Shown in pieces: positions 1 to 11,491 of a DNA stretch of 64,000 nt. Numbering within the stretch: the first letter of the stretch is position 1; each line of letters starts with the position of its first letter. Under the pieces are notes generated by a model. That model did not search any database, had not been told where the DNA came from, and saw only the letters and a list, made by a program, of their open reading frames with translations. The position numbers and the translations under genes are program-made. Source of the DNA: Platerodrilus igneus (taxonomy: Eukaryota; Arthropoda; Insecta; Coleoptera; Lycidae); assembly GCA_036346225.1 (NCBI GenBank), contig JARFIW010000139.1, forward strand, positions 3,038,001 through 3,102,000. Direction: 5' to 3'.

Positions 1-99
1 GACAGCCTTTTACTGAATATTATTATTTGTGCTAGAAAAGATACCTTACAAGTGACTTTCCAATGCTCCACCCGAAGGTTCTACATTGGCCTGAAAAAA

Positions 100-335
100 T
101 TTGAATTTTGCCAAACCCTTACTGTTCCAAGCAAGGTGGGGATCTTTAACGTGCGTGACAACACTCACACACGGGCCTCCATTTTACCTATCATCGGAAC
201 GAGGGCGTACTTTTAGGAAAAATGCTCGCCTAACATTTTTTAAGCGGACCGTGTCGGGATTCGAATCCGGAACCTTGGGTGTAGTAGTCACACGCATACC
301 AACTACACCACTGATCCGCCTTGCTAAAAAAGATA
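100..335 (-). repeat. tRNA-derived SINE candidate
   Basis: On the minus strand 319-244 folds roughly like a tRNA. There is a 7-bp acceptor stem (GCGGATC with GGTCCGC), a box A-like TGGTGTAGTTGGT near 310-298 and a box B-like GGATTCGAATCC at 268-257. The anticodon arm is irregular: only 4 bp pair and the loop lacks a normal U33, so it is not a working tRNA gene. The tRNA part runs on into a GC-richer body down to about position 100, including ACGTTAAAGATCCCC near 153-139. A tRNA head joined to an unrelated body is the usual SINE layout. No second copy is in the window, so the ends are estimates. Confidence 0.5.
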
Positions 336-460
336 CCGCAAACCAATGAAAATGGGCCCGCTTTTTCTGTTGGAAATGAGCTAAGATTTATTTGGACAAA
401 GGACACACAATTTATATGGACAATTTTTACAATTGTGTTCACTTGGGCAGATCTCTATAT

Positions 461-1127
461 ATTATGATTTAAATAAGGGCCGCTATGCTTGCGGCCACGT
501 CCCCAATGCTTCACTCGAAGGTACTACATTAGGTTTAAACGCAAAAAAATAAACGTGCTACTAATTATTCTAACTTCAAAATTAATACATCCTAAATAAA
601 AATCTAACAACTGAAACAAAAACTAAAAATAGGGTTTGATTGATGGTATACCTAGCGTTGACTTTGGAGTGTGTCCGATCAACAAGACACAAACAAAATG
701 TTTGCACGTTTGGTTTGAAACCGAAACACCACCTCCCTTTCCTGCTTAAACACGACAAACGCCGCGCCTGCTTGCCTGTCATCCATGCGTGAACCGTCTG
801 TTTAAATTCTGATGCCTGTCGCGTCCCCATCGCCTTCGACTAACTCGATTCCTCTAATATCGGCCGGGTGCCTCAACTCTGATACAACGATCTTTCTTTA
901 TACCTCCCTACTACCAAGTTGAATATTTTCGATAATTTCGCGCCTTTTCTCTATGTTTATCAATCTCCTATCTCTAATTTCTCTAACAACATATTCGATA
1001 AGAAGAGTCCTACTGATCACTAGGACCGCCTTCGTGGAGGTGGTTCTGTACGCCCTGGCCGCTTTTACCGCGGTTATGCGTTGTACGCTCGTCAACTGAC
1101 GCATCTTCCGGACTTTACAACCTTAGG
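461..1127 (-). mobile_element. Internally deleted LINE-R fragment (RNase H-bearing non-LTR retrotransposon)
   Basis: This is a diverged minus-strand copy of the plus-strand LINE at 31153-34196. Positions 1127-835 match the segment after the reverse transcriptase (about 31740-32030), including the shared peptide MRQLTSVQRITAVKAARAYR. Positions 835-700 match the start of RNase H. The sequence then jumps at about 690 to the 3' untranslated region (homologous to 33890 onward) and ends at 461 at the shared 3' terminus. The rest of RNase H, the CCHC-like knuckle and about 1 kb of 3' UTR are missing. Stops and frameshifts make it non-coding. The GGCCGC...GCGGCC hairpin near the 3' end is still intact. 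Confidence 0.75.
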
Positions 1128-1403
1128 TACCTCTATATAACAGAAGAACGCATATTGTTATCACTTTTGGAGCAAATTGCAAAGATAGTCCAAATACCGT
1201 TACCAAAGCCAAATTACAGAAAGGAGAATCCGTTTTTAGACTAAGTAGCAATGTGTTAGTGCATAAGTAAAAAGACAAAAGGTAGTTTTTAAATACATCA
1301 ACAAAACACAAGGTTTCACTAGGAGCTGTTCAGAATACACGTGTAACTGATAAAACCTCTGTCCGTAACTGATTACAACAAAAATTTGTCAGGAATATAG
1401 AGA

Positions 1404-1760
1404 TGCGACCAAATGATTTCTTGCTATTCAACTTCTCGAAAACCTGTAAGATGGTATTTAAAAATATGTTTTCATTTAGTGGATGTTTCGTTTCAGAAAC
1501 ATAAACGATATATAGGGTTTAGAGATAACGTAGCTGAAGTTTTGATCAATTACCAGAAAGAAGCAACTTCAAAAGGTTTCCTGATGCATTTCTCAAAGAA
1601 ATTGCATAAGCGAGTTTGGTGTATGATATGTGCACAAAAGAAGGCAAGACGTGCCACTTGGAACATATGCGAAACCTGTAAAGACAAGGTAGGGCAGGCA
1701 GCCTATTGGTTTTTGTATAGATGGTTGTTACAAAATATTCTACTCAATCAGAGATTGTAG
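1404..1760 (+). pseudogene. piggyBac transposase C-terminal relic
   Basis: The frame reads DQMISCYSTSRKPVRWYLK, then a hydrophobic stretch (ICFHLVDVSF) and RDNVAEVLI. This resembles the part of piggyBac-family transposases just after the last catalytic region (Y-S-x-x-R-K-x-x-R-W-Y-K-K..FFHLLD). It ends in a cysteine-rich segment with two CxxC pairs (CMICAQKK and CETCKDK), matching the C-terminal zinc-binding domain of the family. An in-frame stop at 1398 cuts the upstream side, and the catalytic DDD region is not visible nearby. Some residues between the FFHLLD-like segment and RDNVA seem to be lost. I see no CCC-type terminal repeats with TTAA around it. It is most likely a dead remnant; the family call rests on motif resemblance only. 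Confidence 0.55.
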
Positions 1761-2274
1761 ACCTATTCTACTAAATAAATAAAATTTTCAAATGTATTTA
1801 TTTTTTTTAACAATTTTTACTTATATTCGTATTTAATTGTTAAAATTATTCCAAAAATTGACAGTCACAAATTGGGTCTGGTGGTCCTTTATTGAAATAT
1901 GCTACCCTAGTCTATCGTCACAAATGCGTACCGCACCCTCATTATAAGTTCATTTGCTTTAAACTTGTATGTTCATAGTATAAATGTTGAAACTAATGTC
2001 AAGGACTACAGATTAGCTTAAAATGTTGTTTGGTTTGAGGAAAGACATGTTTTATTATTTGGCGGTAGGGAACGTGTTAATAATAAACTTAAAATTAAGG
2101 AAATTTCTAAAATGTATACAGTTACACAATGATCGCGTAACAACCCCTTAACGATTATCAGTCGCTATACATTGCACTTGCAATTGCTGATTTGAATACC
2201 TACAAGAACGTGTTGGAAAATCGATTCTGTCTCATACCACAAGGTAGGTAAATGACGTGTGTTACGTTTAACCG
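1761..2274. other. Non-coding AT-rich stretch
   Basis: No open frame, recognisable domain or clear repeat. It may contain the untraceable 3' end of the piggyBac remnant. Confidence 0.5.
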
Positions 2275-2541
2275 TATTAATTGATACCCTGGATATCGTT
2301 ATATGTCCACAATAATATCTTCAAAGTAGACGATTATTGAGCAAATGGGAGGTTATGAGTGACATCCACTCTGATATTAGGTTATCCCGTCGTTATATTG
2401 GATGGCTGCGTATAATTTTATAACATGGGTAATATGTTCCTTCAGGAATCTGACAGGTTACTGCTAAAAGCCTCAATGTACATATTTCAATCTTATAATA
2501 TCTACGTTCATGATATATTTTAAAGCCGCAGAAAATGCGTA
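2275..2541 (+). repeat. Dispersed repeat, copy 1 (unclassified)
   Basis: This segment aligns by eye with 11239-11491. Shared blocks include TATTAATTGA, CTGGATATCGTT, GAGTGACATC, ATCCCGTCGTTA and a TTTTAAAG-C-G...AAATGC block near the right end, in the same order and spacing. No coding motif was recognised, so the type of element is unknown. Confidence 0.5.
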
Positions 2542-5200
2542 CTTTATATTTTTATTATACAAATTTGTAGAGAACACGTCATCTAAACAGAAAGCTTTAA
2601 TGTAATCCCTATAATAAGTTAGAACCCAGAAAAAATGAAATTTGCTATAAATTAGCATAAGCGTATTGTTATAAAAAAAGAAAGATTTTCGAATTATAAT
2701 TTAGTAATTCCATTAGGCTATTAATCCAAAATTGAATTTAGGATGATGCAAATAGCAAAAAAAACTTGTCTAGGCGGAAAGGTAATATCAATTTAACTTA
2801 CGGTAAAACACCCCTTTAGAAAATACCAATAAAGAGTTAAATAAGACTCAATTATATTGGTTGCCAAACATAGTTCTCGTTTCTGTAAGCTTGAATAACG
2901 ATTGATTACTAATAGCTTAACGCTAACAGTAATAATCCTGTCAAACAATATTTCTACTACAAGTAAAGTTCTACAAGTATTACACAAAATTCGAAACATA
3001 AAATAGACTTTCTTAACTAGATACTATATTCCCTAAAATTCCCCAATACTATTTTAAGCTTCTAATATAGGTATCTTTCTAAACGAGAATTATTCCATAA
3101 GAACGCATGTTTGGGATTACCTTTAGAATGCCCGATTTTATTTTTCTATTGGTTTCATATAAAAGTAAAGGTGTGTTTGCGATAAACCAGGGCGGTATCT
3201 ATTACGATTTTGCACCAACACTCGACAATTGTCCGTGGCATGGGTGGTCGTGTTGTGTTCCGCACACCTTAAATTTTACCGGGTAAATGACCATAAGCGT
3301 AAAATCGGGTCATAAAAATTTAGGTTCAAGGTTCGGAATGTTGGAAGATGACTAAAAGTGACTAACAACTCACTGAGACAATAAGCTAACTTGCGTTTAG
3401 GCCTACGAAGACATGAGAACGGGGTGGGTTTTAACACTACATAGTAAGGGGTCAAATCAAAGATGGATATAATTTTAATGGCTTAGATAGAAACAATACA
3501 CGATCCATTCTTTAAAAGAACGAAATCTACGCAGCGACCGATAAGTCCTGAGGGAGGATATAGAAAACCTCAAAACAACTACTGCTATTAAACGAAACCA
3601 AATACACACAATATTACTTACTTCGATGTCCGTGCTCCTTATAGTTGGACTGGTAGAATTCTCCTGTAAATATATACAATGCCAAATGTAAAACGAAGAT
3701 ATGCTTTGTGTCCAATTAAACGGTAAAAAGTTATAAATGTAATTTCAATCAAGCACTAACATCAAACACTGATGTACAAACTGTCAACAATATATTTATA
3801 GATGACTTAAATTACTATTTTCACCTTAGCTGTTTAAGTTAAAAAAATAATAAGAATTTATAGAAATAATAAAATGTAATGAAAATTGCTTGATAAAACT
3901 TTTCGGTACAATGTTATATACTTTCTAATAGATTTTATAAGGAGCACTTACTGCTCATGCAATATCATAAGCTAACGATATTAAATTCATTAGCTTCCAC
4001 ACAGATCTATGTCGATGCTATAACATTATACCACTTACTTCAATAATTAATCAAAGAAATTTATGGCTACACTTAAGACATTTCATTAAAACACAACTTT
4101 GATCAACTTAATTGTTGAATCAATAATTGATTCAAGTATAGCAAGTCGCAGCTTAATTTATCGAAATATCAATATAAACTAATTTATTAGTTATTACAAA
4201 TTTTTATCAAAATTCTAATGAGTATCAAGATTGCACGATTTATGTATCAGCTTCAAAATCTTTAATTGTTAAAACAAAAAATGGCACTACAAAGCGCTAT
4301 CTACAAGTTGTAAAGTTTGAGTGAAACTACAAACATTTATTTCAATCCCTAACCAATTATAATTGATAACAAAAAAAAACATTATTTTGGGCAGACACAA
4401 CCATGCCAAATATTCGCATAAAGCGTATTCACTTATTAAATAATTTTATCTAAACGCAAATATTTCCAAATACAGGTAGAATTAATTTGAAATGTACTTA
4501 CCCTTAAGGTAACAACAAATGTTTGACTTCTACCTTAAATTTCACTAGATGTCACTTCAGGAACTATTATCCTACACAAGAAGGTTAATGGTGAGAAACA
4601 AACAAACATGGAGTCCATAGCGGTCCTCTACGAAATTCGATTTGAAAATTCCGACAACAAAAACAGATCTTCATAAGATTGCAATAAATGTATGAAACAT
4701 ACATATAACTTACAAGTTGGAAGAGATGTTCTGTTACTGCTTGTTACGTTTATTTTAAACATCCCGTACATTTTTTCTGTTAATAAGAAATACGCGGTCT
4801 AATAATTGTCAACTTAAATCGCTTTGGCGCTAAAAGCGAAAATTAATTCAGTAAATTAAAATAACCCTTTCAAGTGTTAATTCATTTATCTTTTTGTATA
4901 AGTTTTATTCCTATTGTTACATCTTAAAGCCTAATTAATAATAAATACTCCTTCTAAGAATTCCTCCACGTATAGTTTATGCTAAAATTAAACAGGCGAT
5001 AACTGGTTATAAGTATCTGATAATTAATTCTTATGTGTTTTTCATTGAAAGTTTCGTCGAATTAAAGCCGCGTATTAAGCCAATAAACCGTATTTTCCAG
5101 TTTTATTTCCTTAACAACAATATTACTTTGAGCTCTGGTCATTCGTAAAACGAAATTAATATTCACTTGTTCTTCAATCTACACAACGAACACAAGTGTA
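2542..5200. other. Non-coding AT-rich DNA
   Basis: Only short chance frames are present. I see no splice-flanked exon, RNA gene or terminal repeat in this stretch. Confidence 0.5.
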
Positions 5201-5209
5201 GAATAGTTG

Positions 5210-5600
5210 GTTGTTTCCGTTTTTCTGTCTGAAAAGTTCGAGCACGCCATAGCGTGGTGGGTATTTATGGGTTTTATAAAATTGTACTTTTCGACGACAA
5301 TAAATTAATTTTATTTATAATTACTATAGTTCCCTCCGGTGGTCCTTAAAGTCACAATAAATCGTCGCCCTTTGTTGTTTTGGGAGGACTACCTCAAGGC
5401 GGGATCACGCGCACCTCTGTTTCGCACCATTTTTACAGACGGTAGGAGCCAACTTGACGGTGGTGACTCGAGGGTGAGTGTTTGTACACTAATTTTCTTA
5501 TATGGGTGCCCCGTAGTTGTTGAAAACAACATATGTATACCGGTCTACACATGCATCACCTTGTTGGTGGTAAAATGACTGGTTGTTTGTATGTGCGAGG
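5210..5600 (+). other. GC-raised island with a good splice-donor-like site; possible exon
   Basis: Positions 5335-5480 are clearly richer in G+C than the flanks and are followed near 5472 by CGAGGGTGAGTGT, a good match to an animal 5' splice site. A TTTATGGGTTTTATAAAATT stretch lies upstream (5260-5283). This could be a first exon of an unseen gene or part of an old repeat. No protein family was recognised in any frame. Confidence 0.2.
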
Positions 5601-6054
5601 ATATTATAATGTTTACTGATTTCTTTATTAGGATAATTTTATGTACAGAATTCCGTACTTAAATGCTGATTTCGAGCTGTGGCTTTTAGTGGGGTAATTT
5701 TGTTCATTTTTCTTGTTTGAAGATTAATATAGTAAATGACCTAAAACTGCAGCTCGCCATGTTAACAATGATTCCTTTTTTTATTCGTAAATACGTATAT
5801 TGTGTGCCTACGAATTGTTCATTTTTGGTACTATTGTGTTTTGTATATAATTTTGTTTTTTTTTTAATTAGAGGTTTTTAGTTTATAAATGTTTGATTGT
5901 GTGTGAGTGAGTATATTTTTATTTCAGGCCTCCCTTAATTTTTTTTGTAGGTTTAATACCCCGCCCACTAGCCGATTGAGCCCGGCCAAGTTTTTCTTTT
6001 TCTTCCTCGTTTATATTTTCTTTTTTTAGACAACGTCGCTAAACGTAGCATGCT
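5601..6054. other. Non-coding T-rich stretch
   Basis: AT-rich with several poly-T runs. No feature recognised before the RTE-A copy begins near 6055. Confidence 0.4.
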
Positions 6055-7190
6055 TATCTAGCGGCTTTTAGATTTTCTGCTTGCACCTTATTTGTACCCG
6101 GCGCCTTTTCATTTTTCAGACCCTTTAATGCTAATTCAAACTCGTCTCTAAGTATAGGATATTCCAAGCCTTCATTTTCAATGTTTAATTCCTATTCTAA
6201 TGCTGTTAGTTCCTCTCTGCATATAAATTACCTATATATTCTTGCCATCTAATCACTTTCTCTACATTTTCTATAAAGACGTTTCCTCCCGCGTCCCTTA
6301 TATTTTTGCTATATGGATTTATATCCCTAAAATTCATTCTAATTAATTTGTATTCTCCGTCTGTCTTTTTTATTTCCATTTTAGTCTGTACCTCTTTGCA
6401 CTTTTCTTTAATGCATTGTTCTTTAGCTTTCCTGCATTTGCGAATAATTTCCCATTTTATGGCTTTGTATCTCTATTGTCCTGTTTCGTCTGATCTATTT
6501 TTGTGTTTTTGTCTTCTATTAAATTCAGAATACTTTTTGTTATTGGTGGTTTCTTATTTTCTCTTTGTGTATACACCACAACATTTCTAGCCGCCATGTC
6601 TAAGCTGGATTTAATGTTATCTTATTTTGTTTCTACTTCCTTAGTATAAGAAATTTTCCCGATATCTTTCAGCAATTCATTTTACGTTTTTGGAATCTTT
6701 CTTGAATATATTTATCTTTTAGTTTCTCTAAGTCAAGGTGCCTGACATTCCACGCTACAACTCGCTAAATATTCACGGATCTTTTTTGTACTTTTGGATC
6801 ACATCTCCTGAAGTAGTCCCCTTTCGGAGATCCGAATGTGGGACTATTTTACCTCCGGAATTTTTTACCCCAGAGGATGCCATCGTCTTTACTAACAATT
6901 TCTGTACGTAGTGTACTTGGGCGGTAATGTGGTGGTTTTCCGTTGCCTTTCACATCGCAGTAGTGTGTCTTAGAATGCCATACCGGCCCTTATGGTCTCT
7001 GTCACTCTAAGTACCAATAAAGCTGCCGCCTTCTTTCGGGGACCTATCTTAGTCTTGTTCCTCATTAAAGATCCTCACTAATTTGGTTTAACCTATAGTT
7101 CGGCTCTTTAGCTCATTGAAACACGCAAGCCACTCTACCCGTTCTAGTATTTTAGAACTTTGTCCAGGTGCATGTCCGTTCAGAATGGAA
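6055..7190 (-). mobile_element. RTE-A non-LTR retrotransposon copy, endonuclease deleted
   Basis: This is a reversed copy of the family seen at 36072-39215. The 5' end is at about 7190 (CCATTCTGAACGGAC on the minus strand), as in the copy at 44838. The 5' leader and the start of the endonuclease (the GAWNVR region near 6755) are recognisable. At about 6733 the sequence jumps to the region after the endonuclease (homologous to about 37165) and continues into the linker and early reverse transcriptase, ending near 6055. The endonuclease core and most of the reverse transcriptase are therefore absent, and stops are frequent. The plus-strand frame at 6306-6590 is only a shadow of the homologous linker. 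Confidence 0.75.
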
Positions 7191-7436
7191 ATTACTTCCT
7201 ATGCTACAATAAAAAATATTACCACTTTAAAAATCGGGTTGATTATTTAATTCCCAAGAGAAAAGAATTTTTACAAACGTTAGATGCATGTTAATATTAT
7301 CAGACGAACGTGCAAAATTTTAAATATAAACAGTTTGTTTTGAACCTAGCTTTGACGGTTTGTATACTTCGAAATATTAAGCGTTTCTGGTCGCTACAGC
7401 ACAACCACTAACGTCAGTTTTGACAGTAGTACAGCA

Positions 7437-7703
7437 TTGGAAGGCAATTCGAATGTTCACTTACCTGAATCTAAGCTATACAAATTTGAAGGTACTCCGG
7501 AAAAATTTGATGCCTTCATATCCCTGTATGACTACACCTTAATTCCCAAAAACAATACGTTGAGTGATATTGAAAATTTGTCGTACTCGCTTTCTTATCT
7601 GGAGAATTCGGCTTTGAAATTGACACCAAGTGTACGGTTTTTGCCAGAAAATTATTTGGTAGTATTACAACCTGCAGGTAAAACGTTACAAATAAATGCT
7701 TAA
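7437..7703 (+). pseudogene. gag: BEL/Pao gag N-terminal region
   Basis: The frame contains LPESKLYKFEGTPEKFDAFI followed by SDIENLSYSLSYLENSALKL. It fits the BEL/Pao gag pattern LPK.KLP.F.G....W..F, then LS..EKF.YL...L...A. Gag builds the capsid-like particle that packages the element's RNA. The frame has no ATG at its start (TTG at 7437) and stops after 88 residues, where the family's gag would continue. A related reading continues in other frames to about 7900 (FHLKIESFQTHSDLYETL), so the stop is a lesion rather than the natural end. Confidence 0.65.
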
Positions 7704-7965
7704 TTGCTCATCATTATATATCTCAAATCCCTACGCTGTTTCACTTGAAAATTGAGTCCTTTCAAACTCATAGTGACTTGTATGAAACACTGCAAGCTAA
7801 TGTTACAACATTGGTCGATATAAAACTCTCCAATTCAGCCGGTGGTATATTTTAACATTCCAAAACAAAACAAGAATTCGAAAAGGAGCGTTACTTAGAA
7901 CACGAGTTACCTACGTTAAAATTTTTATAATTTTTTACGCAATAAATGCTCCATTTCAGCCTTAG

Positions 7966-8535
7966 TTGGTAGTACCTCTGGTTCGAAAGGTTTGTCGACA
8001 TCAAGTGCTCAGCAAAAAATCGGGCGATCGTTGCACTAATGCTAGTAATAAACTCATCTCTATGACTTCACAAGAAGTCGTGTTAAGAGGTGCTACTGCG
8101 CGCACAGTAGCTTCCGTTTCTTGTCCGGCTTGTAATCAAGCGCATAAATTTAATAGGTATTCGAAATTGTTATCGTTATCACCTAAAGATAAGCTTCAAT
8201 TGGTCAAGAAAAAACGTAGACGTTTTGCGTGTATAAATCCACATCTGGTTTCTTCTTGTCAATCTAAACATTGTTGTGTACATTGCGGTAGCAAAATGCA
8301 TAATTCGTTGTTACTTGACGAAAATTCTACCCCTCTACAGAGTGCCCCTACGACCACACCCTTAGGTACTGACGCCGCTGCACAGCTTGATAAAAATACT
8401 AATTCAATAGAAAATTCTTCTACGCCGATGGATTTTGTCCATTCTTGTGCCATTCAGAAGAAACAATTGCGCTTTTATCCACAGTTTAGGTGCAAGTTTT
8501 GTCGACTAATGGTAGGGGGATGCGTTGCTGTTTAA
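7966..8535 (+). pseudogene. BEL/Pao gag zinc-knuckle region running toward protease
   Basis: In this 189-residue frame, residues about 45-108 carry the paired cysteine motif typical of BEL/Pao: SCPACNQAHKFNRYSKLLSL, a basic linker (KKKRRRFACIN), then SSCQSKHCCVHCGSKMHNSLL. Cys and His spacing in the second part is well kept; the first knuckle has lost a position (R where C is usual in ..C.KF). These knuckles bind nucleic acid. The frame ends at 8535 near where the aspartic protease should start, but no DTG/DSG triad is readable. The ends are set by stops, not by signals. Confidence 0.65.
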
Positions 8536-9029
8536 TTTTGGATACAAGATTTAATTCCAATTTTTATTACTCATTATTTAGCTGATAGGTAGAGTTTCAA
8601 GTAGAAAAAGTGCTGTTTGAAATATGTGTAGTAGAAAAGTCCCATTTACCAAAAGTGCAGGGTCTAGTCGATTGTAAAATTACCTTTTTATATGTCTGCA
8701 ACTCTTATTTAAATTGTGAAATATAGTTGTACCTATCAATACCAATGATCTCCCTACAGTTACTCCATCGACTCAACTAAAACAATAGTTCTCCTCTCTT
8801 CAGTTTGCTGATCCTAATTGTCACATATCAGCGCCTGTCGATATTTTATTGGAAGCGTGTACTGTTGCAGACATTATTCCAAGTGAACCCTCATATTTGA
8901 AAGACAAACCCACGCCTTTCTCACTTCATTTAGATGGGTGATAATAAGCGACGTACCCAACGCCTACATTTACCTACGAACGTGTCTTTGCTCACTAATG
9001 TTTAGGGTACGCAATTCTTAAACGAAACT

Positions 9030-10060
9030 TTTTGTTTATTTTGGGAATCCGAAGAAATATCATTCCCGCCATTGCTCTCATAAGAAGATCACGCTTGTGA
9101 ACAATATTTTAAATTTACTATTAGGCGTACCGTATCAGACCAATGTATGGTCAGATTAACGTTTAAAGAAAATGTTTTGCAAACTTTAGGTTCAACTAGA
9201 GAACTTGCTATAAATCGGTTTTTATAACTTGAAGCGCGTTTTAAACGCGATGAAAATTTTTATGTTGTATTGAAGAAATATTCGTTCTTATGTATCACAT
9301 AAGCACCTAAGATAACCTAAGATAACACATCACGGAATTTTAAAGAATTCCTAATCTGGCACCTAAATTCGTGTAATTTTTAGCTCTGGTGATCAAAATT
9401 CTAACAATATATGTCTTAATGATATTCTGATGTCCGGTTCAAAACTACAAACAGATATTGATTTTATTATTACAAAATTTAAAATTCCACGAGTTGCCCT
9501 TACCTGTGCATTGGTCAAATATTCAGATCCATTTTGTTACACCCTGATGATAAGAAATTTTTTCACATATTTTGGCGGTTTCACCTTATTGAACCTATAA
9601 CAGAATGAGATAACACACGCGTATTATTTTTGGCGCATGTTGCAGCGCTTATCTTACTCTTCGTGTTTTGAAACAATTGTTGGACGGCCCAGGTTCCAGA
9701 TTTCCACTAGTCTTGCGCATCCTTAGCTTTTCTACGTGCATAGACGGTATTTTATCTGGAGCAAATTCTGTAGAAGATGCTCTACTTCTTAAAACTGAAT
9801 TTGCCGATTTGTTAAAATTTGGTGACTTGGAATTGGGAAAATGGGCTAGTTCACATGCCAATGTAATTGGTGATTCTTCTGTTAGAATGCAACTACCTAA
9901 TTCCAGCTCGGATTCTATTACTAAAGTTATAAGGCTTTGTTGGGATGAAAGATTATATGTACTTAAGTCTAAAGCTCAAAATGTTTCTGGCGTGCCCTCA
10001 AAGAGAGGTATTATTTCTCGTATTGTTCGAATTTTTGACATTAACCGGTACATCAGTACA
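9030..10060 (+). pseudogene. BEL/Pao reverse transcriptase, catalytic site mutated
   Basis: An early part near 9040-9290 reads FWESEEISFPP, then RTVSDQCMVRLTFK and INRFL.LEARFKRDENFYV, a pattern of the BEL/Pao segment before RT. The frame at 9668-10111 reads STCIDGILSGANSVEDALLL, then LLKFGDLELGKWASSHANVI. In the family this region is YVDDILTGA..., followed by G.F.L.KW.SN. The YVDD catalytic box is CIDG here, so the second aspartate is gone and the enzyme could not be active. A KRGIISRIVRIFDI motif follows near 10000, matching the family's TKR..LS..A..FDPLG. Confidence 0.7.
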
Positions 10061-10111
10061 TTACATTTACCCTTAAATTTCTTATTTAACAATTATGGCT
10101 ACTCAAGGTAA

Positions 10112-11238
10112 GATGTGACGGTGAACTTTATGCCTAAGTGTTATAAAAGGATATCCAGTTTCCACAGTGAAAGTCGTATTTCGAAGACCCTATATTTCAA
10201 AAAATTTTTGATATGACCAAATTTAGTGAATGTTTTTAAGGTGTTGTAGAAAAAGATAAAGCATAAGGTGACTGACGTAAAAAACCAAAAGCAAAGGAAG
10301 CTTATTTAGAATAACCGTGTTCTGTGTAGGGGACTATTGAAGGGATTGCTAAAGAAAGATGGCTTGACGCCCCTTCAATATGACAATAGTTAAAACTTTT
10401 CAAGATCACGATAACGTATCCATAGGAACCCACTTCCACATCACTGTATCTAGCCCGTGCACCCGTTTCAAATCTACATGAGCGATCTATTATACAATCC
10501 CCATTTCTAACTCCTTTAGTTTGAAAAGCAGGGTTTGTTTTTGCTACCAAAATCAATATTGGTTTTATTCCAAACAGTGAAAACAAAACCAATCTAAAGA
10601 GTCCTTTATAAACTATATGATATAAAACTCTTCAAACAATAAACTTGAAAGTTGACACGAAATTGCAATTATTAACAATAAAGAAGTATTAAACTGAAAT
10701 TGCAGCCTAACTTAATAAAGCTTTATTACGGGCAGCTTTTCTCCAACGCCTTCAATTGTTGTCTTTTCTTAAAAGCGTTTTTATATTATATTCCCAACTC
10801 TAAAAATGCACGTTACATCCATAAAAGAGTCCGATGAGTTATTCTAGCTCACCCTACATATTCTTTAGTTTCCACACACGAGTGTGAAGTATGTAACCTC
10901 ATAAAACATTTGTTTGATATTTCGTTCCTGGGAAGGTTAACACTTAAATAAAGCTTGTACGGGTCGAGAAGCACGCACGGATATATTTTACAAGCCTCTG
11001 AAGGGCATGCATACAAAATGCCGGCAGTAAAGGAATGCTTCGTTTACCCTAAATTATTATATTCGTTATGCTATATATGTCTGGTTCTGCCGTAGCTCTA
11101 TGCACGTTCAAAACTGGGTCTGTTGTTCAACGTTGCATTCTTAATTAAAACCCTAAATATTTTAAGCTCAATCGTGTTGAAATGTAAGTTAATATACTAG
11201 GAAAGCTAGAAATTCATAATTCAGATAAAGAATTCCTG
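10112..11238. other. Non-coding AT-rich DNA
   Basis: No recognisable domain. A minus-strand frame at 10592-10302 is somewhat richer in charged residues than chance but matches no family I know; it is left unassigned. Confidence 0.4.
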
Positions 11239-11491
11239 TATTAATTGACATTCTGGATATCGTTGTACGACCACTAAGGATGTTGGAAGGTATGCGATTA
11301 GATAGCGAGCATATGGCATATTACGAGTGACATCTTGTTTGACATGAGGACATCCCGTCGTTAAGTTAGGAGTAAATAGTAAAAGTTTGTGAAATCGGCA
11401 CACTATGTTAGCAGTTTTCAGTTACAAAGCATACGTATAGTAGGTTCAGTATCATTGTACGGAATATTTTTTAAAGGCGGTCGCAAATGCA
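11239..11491 (+). repeat. Dispersed repeat, copy 2 (unclassified)
   Basis: Second copy of the repeat at 2275-2541, with the same block order (CTGGATATCGTT, GAGTGACATC, ATCCCGTCGTTA, TTTTTTAAAGGCGG, AAATGC). Divergence is high and neither terminal repeats nor target duplications are visible. Confidence 0.5.

Larger units (their letters stand above)
7420..10111 (+). mobile_element. Decayed BEL/Pao LTR retrotransposon (gag-pol remnant)
   Basis: Several separate frames, in the right order for a BEL/Pao element, show gag, zinc knuckles, a protease-to-RT linker and reverse transcriptase. The parts are 7437-7703 (gag), 7966-8535 (knuckles), about 8800-8942 (linker with a PVDILLEA motif), 9030-9290 (early RT) and 9668-10060 (RT catalytic region and thumb). 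Stops and frameshifts separate them. No integrase and no matching direct repeats were seen at either side, so both LTRs seem lost. The order and the paired cysteine-rich motif make the BEL/Pao call fairly firm. Confidence 0.75.

Noticed and set aside
244..319. Functional tRNA gene
   Set aside because: The acceptor stem pairs, but the anticodon arm has only 4 bp and no U33, and the sequence runs into a repeat-like body.
10302..10592. 96-codon minus-strand frame as a gene
   Set aside because: No recognised family, no splice or start context, and it follows a dead retrotransposon; kept only as unassigned.
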